Positions 7,852-15,298 of a stretch of DNA of 39,668 nucleotides are shown here, one piece after another. A model generated the notes under the pieces. It made no database searches. It was not told the DNA's origin and worked only from the letters and a program-made list of their open reading frames with translations. Origin of the DNA: Deltaproteobacteria bacterium (lineage in GTDB: Bacteria > Myxococcota_A > Polyangia > Haliangiales > Haliangiaceae). The translations under genes were made by a program, and so were the position numbers. The stretch is taken from the NCBI GenBank assembly GCA_021413675.1, contig JAIOQA010000503.1, positions 1-39,668 on the forward strand, given 5' to 3'. The first letter of the stretch is position 1, and each line of letters starts with the position of its first letter.

Positions 7852-8540
7852 GTTCGAGCCTTTCGTCGAAGGGGTCTGCGGGCGGCGCCGAGGCCGCCCT
7901 GGATGAGGAGCACCGCCTGGTGCGCGAGCCGACGACGACGCGCGGGACCGAGGCGCTTGCGGAGGGTGTCGGACGCGAGGACCTCGTGCAGGCTCGCCCC
8001 GAGCTCCTGCAGCACGACATCGGTGAGGCCAGGGCCGATGATCGCCGCGACCAGCCGCGTGGCGATGTCGAGATCGAGATCCGGATGCGCGATCGCGCCG
8101 GTGGCGACGCCGCGCGCGAGCTGGGCGCGCAGCTCGTCGATGCCGGCCTCGCAGATCGCCTTGTGCAGGCCGCGCACGTCGGGCGTCGCGGACGGATCCG
8201 CGGCGGCCGCGGTCAGGCGCGCGAGCCGGGGATGCTCGACGAGGAACGCCATCCCGCGCTCGATCATCGTCTCGAAGCCGGCCCAGAAATCGCCGGCGGG
8301 ATCGGGCGTGCCGAGGAACGCGCGCTTGTGGCGCGGCGCCTCGTCAGTCAGGAGCCAGCGATAGAGATCGAGCTTGTCGTCGAAGTACTGGTAGATGCTG
8401 CCCTTGGCGATCTGCGCGCGCTGCGCGATCTGCGACAGCGAGGCCTCGGCGTACGGCCGCTCGGAGAACTCGGTGATGGCCTCGCGCACGAGGCGATCGC
8501 GGCGGTCGGCCGGCAGGGCGAGGAACGTGGGCGACGGCAT
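7848..8540 (-). CDS. TetR/AcrR family transcriptional regulator
   Basis: This 230-residue protein has an N-terminal TetR helix-turn-helix (ASLSQIAQRAQIAKGSIYQYF) and a larger ligand-binding C-terminal part ending in a basic tail. It precedes an SDR gene with a four-base overlap and should repress itself and the SDR. A strong inverted operator covers the start codon. No ribosome binding site is visible before the ATG, so the mRNA may be leaderless or very short. The ligand is unknown. Confidence 0.9.
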
Positions 8541-8574
8541 GTGACCGGGTAGTCATATGACCGCCCGGTCACAT
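8539..8574. promoter_or_regulatory. TetR operator with three half-sites
   Basis: ATGTGACCGGG (8539-8549) and CCCGGTCACAT (8564-8574) are a perfect 11-base inverted repeat. A tighter palindrome, TGACCG-CC-CGGTCA, lies at 8558-8571 within it. There are thus two direct and one inverted TGACCG half-sites. The site overlaps the tetR start codon, which fits autorepression. Confidence 0.7.
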
Positions 8575-8696
8575 TGGCAAGCAAGAAGTGCAATCCACGG
8601 ATGACGACCGGCTCGCCGCGAAAGGGTTTCCAGCTCGACGCCGGGGCGATCCTGGCGAGCGAACAGCGGCTGTTCGCGCGCCTCCGCGGCTGACCG

Positions 8697-10097
8697 TCAG
8701 CGCGGCTTGGCCGCGACGTAGCCGTCCTTGCGCTTGCCCTGCGCCCGCTTGTCGGCGTCGGCGCGCGCGGCGGTGGCGCTGCCGAGCTCGATCATGCGGG
8801 TCTGGCCGGCAGTCCCGACCTTGCCGAAGTGGATGTAGTGCGCGGTGCCGCGGACCTCGACGCGCCAGAACTTGTGCTCGGTGGGATGCACGAGGCTGAC
8901 CGTGAAGTCGGCGGCAGCGCTCGGCGTGTCGTCCACTGTGTCGACTGGCGCGGGCGGCTCGCCCTTCGCCGGCTTCGCGACTGGCGCCGGCTTCGCCGGC
9001 TTCGCGCTCTTCGCGCCCGCCTGGCTCACCGGCAACGCCTGCGAACGAGGCGGCCACTCGGCATCGATGCGCACGCCGACCCAGCTGGGGAATCGCGGCA
9101 CGCCATCGTCGGTGAGCTCCTGGTAGCGGAACGTGATCACGCTTCCGACCGCCGGCGGATCATCGCGCTCCGCATCGCTGAAGCCGGTGCCGACGTTGAA
9201 CCGCGTGCCATCGGGCAGCTCCGCGATCACCGCGCCGAGCCGGCCCTTGTGGCGCCCGGTCCCCGGCGCGTGTCCGACGATGATCGCCTCTGCGTCGTGG
9301 AAGGTCTTCACCTTGAGCAGCGAGCCCGAGCGGCCGACCTCGTACGGCGAGCCCGGGCGGCGCAGCATCAGGCCCTCGCCGCCGAGCGCCTCGACCCGCG
9401 CGAGCTCGGCGCGCAGGTGATCGAGACCCTCGCACACGACATGCTCGAGTGCGCGCGCGTGCGGCGCGCCGGCCTTGCGCAGCACCTTGTCGACGTGCGC
9501 CAGCCGATCCTCGAAGCCGCCGCGCGCGTTGGGCGCGTCGAAGACGACATAGCTGACCTGCTTCCAGGCCTCGCCGCCGGCGCCCGAGCGCACGATGCTG
9601 ATCGTCTTCGAGAACAGCTTGCGCCCGACCCACAGCTCGCCATCGAGCGTGTCGGCCGGCAGGTCCGCGATGAACCAGTCCGGCGCGTAGAACTTCTTGC
9701 CGAGCCGCGACTGGAACGCCTCGCCGTCCCAGTACGCGCGCACGCCGTCGAGCTTCTCGCTCATCCACCAGCCGGTGGGATCGTGGTCGACCTCCCACTT
9801 GTGCGCGAGCAAGACCGGCGCGGCGGCGTCATCACCGTCATCCGCGACGTCACCGTCGTCGGCGGCGCTCTTCTTGGCCTTGGGCGCGCGGGTCACCAGC
9901 GCGGCGCCGACGCGCGCGCTCTCGGCAGCGTCACCGAGGTACGCACGCAGGTGCTTGCACGTGCGGCGATCGATCGTCGCGCCCTGGTTGCGCCACGCGG
10001 GGCACGAGCACATGTACACGTCGCCGCGCCGCGACAGCGTGTACTTCGCTGACGAGCCCTGCACCTCGACCTCGTCGCCATCGTCGAGCGTCTTCAT
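8697..10097 (-). CDS. ATP-dependent DNA ligase with SWIM zinc finger and WGR domain
   Basis: This 466-residue protein has three parts. Residues about 20-55 form a SWIM zinc finger: C30-x-C32 and C47-x-H49. Residues about 95-360 are an ATP-dependent ligase core. Motif I is SEKLDGVR, with K115 the adenylated Lys; further motifs are DGELW, YVVFDAPN, EGLMLR and LLKVKTF, followed by an OB-fold region containing FNVGTGFSD. A Lys/Ala/Pro linker leads to a C-terminal WGR domain (about 395-460, with FWRVEVRG and FGKVGTAGQT). WGR domains bind nucleic acid ends in PARPs. The enzyme should seal DNA nicks or breaks, with two extra domains to find damaged sites. It has no Ku or LigD neighbours here. The ORF is intact and the start MKTLDDGDEV is the only good one. 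Confidence 0.85.
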   Translation of the reverse strand: MKTLDDGDEVEVQGSSAKYTLSRRGDVYMCSCPAWRNQGATIDRRTCKHLRAYLGDAAESARVGAALVTRAPKAKKSAADDGDVADDGDDAAAPVLLAHKWEVDHDPTGWWMSEKLDGVRAYWDGEAFQSRLGKKFYAPDWFIADLPADTLDGELWVGRKLFSKTISIVRSGAGGEAWKQVSYVVFDAPNARGGFEDRLAHVDKVLRKAGAPHARALEHVVCEGLDHLRAELARVEALGGEGLMLRRPGSPYEVGRSGSLLKVKTFHDAEAIIVGHAPGTGRHKGRLGAVIAELPDGTRFNVGTGFSDAERDDPPAVGSVITFRYQELTDDGVPRFPSWVGVRIDAEWPPRSQALPVSQAGAKSAKPAKPAPVAKPAKGEPPAPVDTVDDTPSAAADFTVSLVHPTEHKFWRVEVRGTAHYIHFGKVGTAGQTRMIELGSATAARADADKRAQGKRKDGYVAAKPR

Positions 10098-10334
10098 GCG
10101 ATCATCCGCACGCGTGCCTCACCTCGGGTCGAGGCTAGCGAAAGCGGATCTCGCGGTCAGCGGCTCGCGGCGTGTTTCGTCCGCGCGCGCCAGCGGGAGT
10201 GATCCGGTCGCACCGCAGAGCACGGTGCCCACCCGCGAGTGCAACTCGCTGTCCGCAATGGAACCCCGCGCCCCAGGCGTGCCTCGAGTGATTTCGAGGG
10301 TTAACGCGTCACCGCTCGCGGTACGGGCCTTGCG

Positions 10335-11057
10335 ATGCCTGGTCGCATGAGATCGACCGCGCTCGCGTCCACCCTGGTGTGCTTGCTCCTGTCCGCGACC
10401 GTCGCGGGCTGCGTCGATACCGCCGACGACCCCGACGACACCGGCATGAGCGAGGAAGCGCTCTCCAACAGCGAGCAGTCCGCATTCAACTTCTTCGTCG
10501 CGAAGGGCCTGACCAAGGCCCAGGCCGCGGGCATCGTCGGCAACCTGATCCAGGAATCGAGCGTCATCCCGACCGCGGTCGAGTACGGCGGCGGCCCCGG
10601 CCGCGGCATCGCGCAGTGGTCAGTGGGTGGCCGCTGGGACACCAGCTACCACGACAACGTCACCTGGTATGCGAACCAGCAGGGCACGAGCCGCTGGTCG
10701 CTGACCACGCAGCTCAACTTCATCTGGTACGAGCTCACGACGCAGGGCTACGGCTACACGTCGTTGCGCAACGCGACCAACGTCACCGACGCGACGCTCG
10801 CGTTCCAGCGCTATTACGAGATCTGCGGCAACTGCCAGCAAGCGACGCGCCTCGCGTACGCCAAGCAGGTCCTCGCTGCCTACGGCGGCGGTGGCACCAG
10901 CGGCGCGAGCTGCTACTCCGGCACGCTCGGCAAGCAGATGCCCAGCAACGCCTGCGTGCAGAGCAAGTTCGATGGGCTGTGGTACCAGTGCTCGCTCGGC
11001 TCGTGGGTCGATCGGTGGAGCGATCCCGACGCGTGCAATGGTGTCTATCCGCTGTGA
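10335..11057 (+). CDS. Secreted lipoprotein with phage-tail-lysozyme-like domain
   Basis: About 240 residues, with a lipoprotein signal peptide (lipobox TVAGC) and a short acidic linker. Residues about 45-185 resemble the phage tail lysozyme family: AFNFFVAKGLTKAQAAGIVG, IQESS with a likely catalytic Glu, and GRGIAQWS. Such domains cleave peptidoglycan. The final 50 residues are a small Cys/Trp-rich module starting CYSGTLGKQMPSNACVQ, which I cannot name; its four Cys probably form disulfides. An outer-membrane-anchored muramidase could act in predation or wall remodelling. ATG at 10335 or 10347 could be the start; neither has a good ribosome binding site. Confidence 0.75.
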   Translation: MPGRMRSTALASTLVCLLLSATVAGCVDTADDPDDTGMSEEALSNSEQSAFNFFVAKGLTKAQAAGIVGNLIQESSVIPTAVEYGGGPGRGIAQWSVGGRWDTSYHDNVTWYANQQGTSRWSLTTQLNFIWYELTTQGYGYTSLRNATNVTDATLAFQRYYEICGNCQQATRLAYAKQVLAAYGGGGTSGASCYSGTLGKQMPSNACVQSKFDGLWYQCSLGSWVDRWSDPDACNGVYPL

Positions 11058-11128
11058 CACAGGCGGTGTGACGACGCTCTTGTCGGAATCCTGGATCGCG
11101 TCAGCGTCGGCATCCGCGATCGAAAAGA

Positions 11129-12712
11129 TCACTCGCGCAACGCCGGGGCCCCGGCGAACGCCGCGATGACGCGGTCGACATCCTCGCCGAAGAGCGTCGC
11201 CAGCTCGGCGCGCGCGGCCCGCGGGATCGCCGCGCCGTACGCGCACCGCGCCGCCGACTCGAGCCCGAAGCTGGGCGCCTGGCAGAACGCCGTGCGCCAG
11301 TGATCGCGTAGCTGCGCGGGCACATCGGTCGCGAGCCGGGTCAACAGTCCATCGAACCACGCGTCGAAGCTCGGCAGGTGCGCGCGCGACGGCGTGACGC
11401 CGGCGGGCTCGAAGGTGACGTCGTGATCGTAGCCCTCCTCGCGATCGGAGTCCGCGACGGTGACCTCCAGCGGGGGCGCCGCGGCCACGAGGCCGACCGC
11501 CATCCGCCACGCGCCGCTGTAGACCCCGACGCGCTGGATCGCGTTGTACGAGAAGACGTGCGGCACGAGCCGCGTCTTCGTCACGTCGCGCCACGCCGTC
11601 CGATAGGCGGTGCGGTAGGCAGTCCGATGGGCCGTGCGATACGCGGTCCGATACGCCGTCCGGTACCGCGTCTCCGAGCTGTAGCTCGTGTGGGTCGTCG
11701 AGCGGGTGCAGGTCCGCGAGGTCGTGCCGTATCCGCAGGAGTAGCTCTCGGTGCCGTACTCGGTGTGCGGCACCTGCTGCGTGTACGACTCCTGATACGA
11801 CTCCCGATACGGCTCCTGATACGATTCCTGATACGACTCCTGATACGACTCTCGGTACGACTCACGCTCGGTATAGGTCTGGGTCTCGTTCCAGGGCGCG
11901 TCGAGCTGTACCGGCGCCGAGCCGAAGGTCGCGGCTTGATATCCGGTCAGATCGACGGTGGCGAGCGCGTCCGAGGACGGCTCGAACCACGGCGACTGCC
12001 GCAGCGCCTGCGCCAGCGACGCATCGACCCGCGCGCGCTGCGGCGCGCTCATGCCGGTGATCGCGCCGCTGGTCTCGAGGCGGCCGAGCCCGGCGGGGAG
12101 ATGTGCGGGACCCGCGGTCGCCGCGCCGAAGTGCGCGCAGTACTCCGCCGCGAGCCGCTGCTGATAGGGGGCCTCGTCGGGATGCGCCGGCACGACGGCC
12201 CGGCAATGCGCCAGCCCCGCGCCGCGAACGCGCGTGGCGAGCGCGGGCCAGAGCGCCGCGAGCTCCCGGTAATCGAGGAGCGCGTGGCGCTCGCCGAGGC
12301 GCGCCTCGGCGCCGAGCGGCTGCGTCGCCGCGAGCGCGACCACCTCCTGCTCGATGACGGTGGCTGCCGCCGCGCTCTCGGTCGCGATCGCCTGCGTCGT
12401 CCAGGTGCCACTCGCGTGCGGCCACGCATCGCGCCGCGCCAGCAGCGCGTCGAGTGCGTGCAGCTGGTCATCGTGGCGCCCCGCGAGGCGCGCGTCGTGC
12501 GTCTGCAGCGCGAGCGAGGTCAGCGCACGCGTCCGCGCCTCGTCCCGCCGGACGCGCAGCGCCGCATCCCGCGGGGAATGCGCGAACAGCTCGCCGTACT
12601 GATCCGCGGCGGAGACGTAGTCCGCGCGCACGTAGGCATCGTCGGCGCGCCCTCGTGCCGTGACGCAGGCGCCGGAAGCCAGGATGAGCGAGACCAGCAC
12701 CGCGGAACGCAT
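11129..12712 (-). CDS. Lipoprotein with Tyr-rich acidic and basic tandem repeats
   Basis: About 527 residues, starting at ATG 12712 with a signal peptide and lipobox LASGAC; the upstream open frame is not used. The N-terminal part (to about residue 280) is helical and contains a TPR-like start (YVRADYVSAADQYGELFAHS). The middle holds two low-complexity blocks: an acidic one built on ESYQ/ESYR and, after a short Ser/Thr/Cys segment, a basic one built on YRTA. Both have four-residue periods, suggesting beta strands or ladders with opposite charges. The C-terminal part (about 400-527) resumes a normal globular composition. No family is recognised. A surface or periplasmic scaffold is possible. 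The repeats may vary in number between strains. Confidence 0.7.
   Translation of the reverse strand: MRSAVLVSLILASGACVTARGRADDAYVRADYVSAADQYGELFAHSPRDAALRVRRDEARTRALTSLALQTHDARLAGRHDDQLHALDALLARRDAWPHASGTWTTQAIATESAAAATVIEQEVVALAATQPLGAEARLGERHALLDYRELAALWPALATRVRGAGLAHCRAVVPAHPDEAPYQQRLAAEYCAHFGAATAGPAHLPAGLGRLETSGAITGMSAPQRARVDASLAQALRQSPWFEPSSDALATVDLTGYQAATFGSAPVQLDAPWNETQTYTERESYRESYQESYQESYQEPYRESYQESYTQQVPHTEYGTESYSCGYGTTSRTCTRSTTHTSYSSETRYRTAYRTAYRTAHRTAYRTAYRTAWRDVTKTRLVPHVFSYNAIQRVGVYSGAWRMAVGLVAAAPPLEVTVADSDREEGYDHDVTFEPAGVTPSRAHLPSFDAWFDGLLTRLATDVPAQLRDHWRTAFCQAPSFGLESAARCAYGAAIPRAARAELATLFGEDVDRVIAAFAGAPALRE
11595..11666. repeat. Six 12-bp tandem repeats encoding YRTA
   Basis: Units such as GCCGTCCGATAG and GCGGTGCGGTAG repeat head to tail in frame within the lipoprotein gene. 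On the coding strand they encode Tyr-Arg-Thr-Ala (one Tyr replaced by His). Synonymous differences between units show the amino acids, not only the DNA, are conserved. Confidence 0.9.
11785..11868. repeat. Seven 12-bp tandem repeats encoding Glu-Ser-Tyr units
   Basis: Units like ACGACTCCTGAT repeat in frame in the same lipoprotein gene. On the coding strand they give repeats of ESYQ/ESYR, with one EPY variant. They lie about 120 bases from the YRTA block. Confidence 0.9.
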
Positions 12713-12724
12713 GCGCCGCGAGTA

Positions 12725-12741
12725 TCGCAGGTCACCTGCGA
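12725..12741. promoter_or_regulatory. Palindrome upstream of the repeat lipoprotein
   Basis: TCGCAGGT-C-ACCTGCGA is a perfect inverted repeat 13 bases before the lipoprotein start. It is a candidate operator or a structured mRNA leader near the ribosome binding region. Confidence 0.4.
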
Positions 12742-13007
12742 GGCGCTCGCGCGCGTCGCCGCGCGACGAACTTTGCCGCGTTACCGCGGCGAGGGCTGGA
12801 TCAGTCGTGCATGACCGCCGCGAGATCATCGCATCTATCACCATGTCGCCAGCTCCTGTCGTCCGCGCTCGTCCGCGGTTGCCGAAAACCCTCGCAGGTG
12901 CGCCTCAGGGGTGTGAGGCCGCTCCGCGCGGCTCCGGCACGCGCTTGATATTGCGTAGCTTTCTCGTCACCCCCGCGAGCGCGATCGTCCCCGCGCGCGA
13001 TCGCCGC

Positions 13008-13036
13008 TTGACACCGAACAGCGTTAGGCTTATCCC
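13008..13036 (+). promoter_or_regulatory. Sigma-70 type promoter of the TetR gene
   Basis: TTGACA (13008-13013) and TATCCC (13031-13036) are separated by 17 bases, 22 bases before the start codon. The -10 box overlaps the GTTAGG/CCTAAC half-sites, which suits repression. Confidence 0.55.
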
Positions 13037-13049
13037 TAACATCGTTAGG
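13023..13049. promoter_or_regulatory. TetR operator: GTTAGG/CCTAAC half-sites
   Basis: Three half-sites alternate in direction: GTTAGG (13023-13028), CCTAAC (13035-13040) and GTTAGG (13044-13049). The pair CCTAAC-ATC-GTTAGG is a perfect inverted repeat just before the TetR start. A near copy lies before the Lnt paralogue. Confidence 0.65.
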
Positions 13050-13057
13050 AGCCATCG

Positions 13058-13654
13058 ATGCGGACCCGCGGGCCAGGCCACGCCGACACCAAGCAGCGAA
13101 TCCTCGAGGTCGCGCGGAAGCTCGTGATCAAGCAGGGCCACGCGAACCTGTCGTTGCGGGCGGTGGCGCGCGAGGCGGGGTTCAGCGCGCCGAGCCTCTA
13201 CGAGTACTTCGCGAGCAAGGACGAGATCGTCGCGACGATCGCCGGCGAGATCGCGGCGTCGTTGCGCCGCGCGCTGCATGAGGCCGCGACCGAGGCGAAG
13301 GACCCGCGAGCGGCGCTGCTGGCGATCGGCCTGGCCTATGTCGCGTGGGCGCGGAAGCACCCGCAGGACTTCTTGCTGATGTTTTCCCGGCTTCCCTCGC
13401 GGCGGCGTGCGCTGACCGCGGCACCGCCGAGCGAGTCGCCGTACCAGATCGTCGTCGCGGCGGTGACGCAGGCGCACGAGGCGGGCGTGATCACCGGCAA
13501 GCCGCAGCGGCGCGAGCACATCGCGTATGCCCTGTGGGCGGCGGTCCACGGCATGGCGATGCTGCAGCTCACGCACCTGGCGGGGTTCGATGCGGACTTC
13601 GCGACCGCCGACAAGGCCGCGGTCGAAGCGCTCATCGCGGGGTTCGGCGCCTGA
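13058..13654 (+). CDS. TetR family regulator (WHG-type C-terminus)
   Basis: This 198-residue regulator has an N-terminal TetR helix-turn-helix (LSLRAVAREAGFSAPSLYEYF) and a C-terminal region with WAAVHGMAML, typical of the TetR subgroup with a WHG motif. It probably represses its own promoter through the 13023-13049 operator and the following Lnt paralogue through the related 13696 site. The effector is unknown. The ORF is intact and the start is fixed by the operator/promoter spacing and AGGAG before ATG. Confidence 0.9.
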   Translation: MRTRGPGHADTKQRILEVARKLVIKQGHANLSLRAVAREAGFSAPSLYEYFASKDEIVATIAGEIAASLRRALHEAATEAKDPRAALLAIGLAYVAWARKHPQDFLLMFSRLPSRRRALTAAPPSESPYQIVVAAVTQAHEAGVITGKPQRREHIAYALWAAVHGMAMLQLTHLAGFDADFATADKAAVEALIAGFGA

Positions 13655-13695
13655 GGCACTCGCCCGGCCCGCCCCCCCTTTTTTTTGCTCATTAA

Positions 13696-13710
13696 CCTAA
13701 CAGTGTTCGG
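13696..13710. promoter_or_regulatory. Probable TetR operator before the Lnt paralogue
   Basis: CCTAAC-AGT-GTTCGG matches the upstream operator CCTAAC-ATC-GTTAGG with one change in twelve half-site bases. It lies about 30 bases before the start of the Lnt-like gene, following an unusual C7T8 tract (13672-13686). Confidence 0.55.
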
Positions 13711-13740
13711 AACCAACCAGCGACACCCAAGGAGCCCGTC

Positions 13741-15192
13741 ATGCAATCTCTCCCTCGCCCTCCCCGCTCCCCCCTCGGCTGGCTCGCCGCCGGCGCAACC
13801 CTCCTCGTCCTCGCGAACATGCGCTGGGGCATCGGCGCACTGGCGTGGATCGCACCCATCCCGCTGTTGCGCTACCTCCGCATCACGAGCGGCTGGCGCG
13901 CGCGGACCGTGTTCGTCACGGTGGTGACGGCAGCGTGGATCGCCGCGACCGCGAAGATCGTCAGCGCGCCGCTGCCCGCCGTGTTCGCGCTGGTCGGCGC
14001 GCCGCTCGGCCTGTCGCAGGCGCTGGCGTACCTCGGCGCGAACCGCCTGCGCCGGAACCTCGGCGCGATCGCGGGCGTGCTCGTCATCCCGGCGGTCCTG
14101 GTCGTCGTCGAGTACGCGCAGCCGCACCTGGCGGCGCTGGGGCTCGGCACCTGGGGCGCCGCGGGCTACACGCAGGTCGACAACCCGGCGGTGCTGCAGC
14201 TCGCCGCGGTCTTCGGGCTCGCGGGCGTGAGCTTCCTCATCTACCTCACCGCGGCGGCGCTCGAGGCCGCGCTGAGCGCGGCGCTCGACAACACCTCGCG
14301 CGCCGCGAGCTACCGGGTCGCCGGCGCGACGCTCGCACTCGCGATCGTCGTCCACGCCGCGGGCTCGGCGCGGCTTGCAGGATCCTTCGGCGAGACCCGG
14401 CGCTTCGCGGCGGTCGGCACGATCGCGACCTTCGATGGCTCGACCATCGTCTCCGAGGCCGAACGCGCGCACATCCTCGATCAACTGGAACGCGACACGG
14501 AGGCCGCGGCTCGCGCGGGTGCCACGGTGGTCGTCTGGAACGAGGCGGCGGCGCTGACCGCGCCCACCGCCGAGCCCGCACTACAGGCCCGGGTGCAGGC
14601 GCTGGCGGCGCGGCTCCACGTGCATGTCGTCGCGGCGTACATCGTGGAGCGCACGCAGGATCCGCTGGTGTTCGAGAACAAGTACGTCTGGGCGCGGCCG
14701 GACGGCGCGATCGATCACAGCTACTGGAAGCATCACCCCGCGCCGGGCGAGCCGTCGATCATCGGCGAGGGTCCCGCGACCGCGATCGACCTCGGCGGCA
14801 CGGTGATGAGCGGCGCGCTCTGCTACGACTACGACTTCCCGGCGATCGCGGCGGGCCACGGCGAGCTCGATGTCGATGTGGTCGCGCTGCCGTCGTCGGA
14901 CTGGCGCGGCATCGATCCGATCCACACGCAGATGGCGGCGGTGCGCGCGATCGAGCAGGGCGTCTCGATCCTGCGGTCGACGCGCTTCGGGCTGTCGGCG
15001 GGCATCGATCCGGTCGGTCGGCTGCGCGCGTGGTCGTCGAGCTTCGAGACGCCGGAGCGGGTGATGATCGTGGACCTGCCGCGTCACGGCACCGGCACGA
15101 TCTACCGCGCGATCGGCGACGTGCTGGTGTGGCTGTCCATCGCGGGGATCGCCGCGGCGATCGTTCACACGCGGCGCCGGCGGCAATCGTGA
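13741..15192 (+). CDS. Apolipoprotein N-acyltransferase (Lnt) paralogue
   Basis: This 483-residue protein has about seven hydrophobic segments in its first 210 residues and one at the C-terminus, framing a periplasmic nitrilase-fold domain. The catalytic triad of the Lnt/nitrilase family is visible: E268 in VVWNEAAAL, K330 in YWKHHPAPGE and C361 in GALCYDYDFP. Lnt adds the third acyl chain to lipoproteins in the inner membrane. Similarity is clear in layout, but the sequence is divergent. The gene sits under an apparent TetR operator with a lipoprotein gene downstream, so it may be a regulated or specialised acyltransferase rather than the housekeeping enzyme. The ribosome binding site AAGGAG is well placed before ATG 13741. 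Confidence 0.8.
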   Translation: MQSLPRPPRSPLGWLAAGATLLVLANMRWGIGALAWIAPIPLLRYLRITSGWRARTVFVTVVTAAWIAATAKIVSAPLPAVFALVGAPLGLSQALAYLGANRLRRNLGAIAGVLVIPAVLVVVEYAQPHLAALGLGTWGAAGYTQVDNPAVLQLAAVFGLAGVSFLIYLTAAALEAALSAALDNTSRAASYRVAGATLALAIVVHAAGSARLAGSFGETRRFAAVGTIATFDGSTIVSEAERAHILDQLERDTEAAARAGATVVVWNEAAALTAPTAEPALQARVQALAARLHVHVVAAYIVERTQDPLVFENKYVWARPDGAIDHSYWKHHPAPGEPSIIGEGPATAIDLGGTVMSGALCYDYDFPAIAAGHGELDVDVVALPSSDWRGIDPIHTQMAAVRAIEQGVSILRSTRFGLSAGIDPVGRLRAWSSSFETPERVMIVDLPRHGTGTIYRAIGDVLVWLSIAGIAAAIVHTRRRRQS

Positions 15193-15193
15193 G

Positions 15194-15228
15194 CTGCCAT
15201 GCCTGGCAGGCGCTGCCGATCGTGGCAG
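15194..15228. repeat. Two adjacent short hairpins
   Basis: CTGCCA-TGCC-TGGCAG (15194-15209) and CTGCC-GATCGT-GGCAG (15213-15228) stand side by side after the Lnt-like gene. There is no T-run. This may be an mRNA-end structure or a REP-like element. Confidence 0.4.
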
Positions 15229-15298
15229 GCGCGCACCGGCGCCATTCTCCACCATCCGGGCACTTGCGCCCGGCACCGCCATTGCAGAACGTCGGCGC

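Larger units (their letters stand above)
12713..13057. other. Divergent intergenic region, 345 bp
   Basis: This lies between the repeat lipoprotein (minus) and the TetR gene (plus). It contains a near-perfect 17-base palindrome next to the lipoprotein start, a second TCGCAGGT half at 12892-12899, and the TetR promoter and operator at the right end. No credible small gene was seen. Confidence 0.6.

Noticed and set aside
8601..8693. 30-codon plus-strand ORF between the ligase and TetR genes
   Set aside because: No ribosome binding site, no recognised similarity, and too short to support from composition.
11595..11868. Possible CRISPR array or satellite DNA
   Set aside because: Units are 12 bases, contiguous, in frame and vary synonymously; they are protein repeats without spacers.
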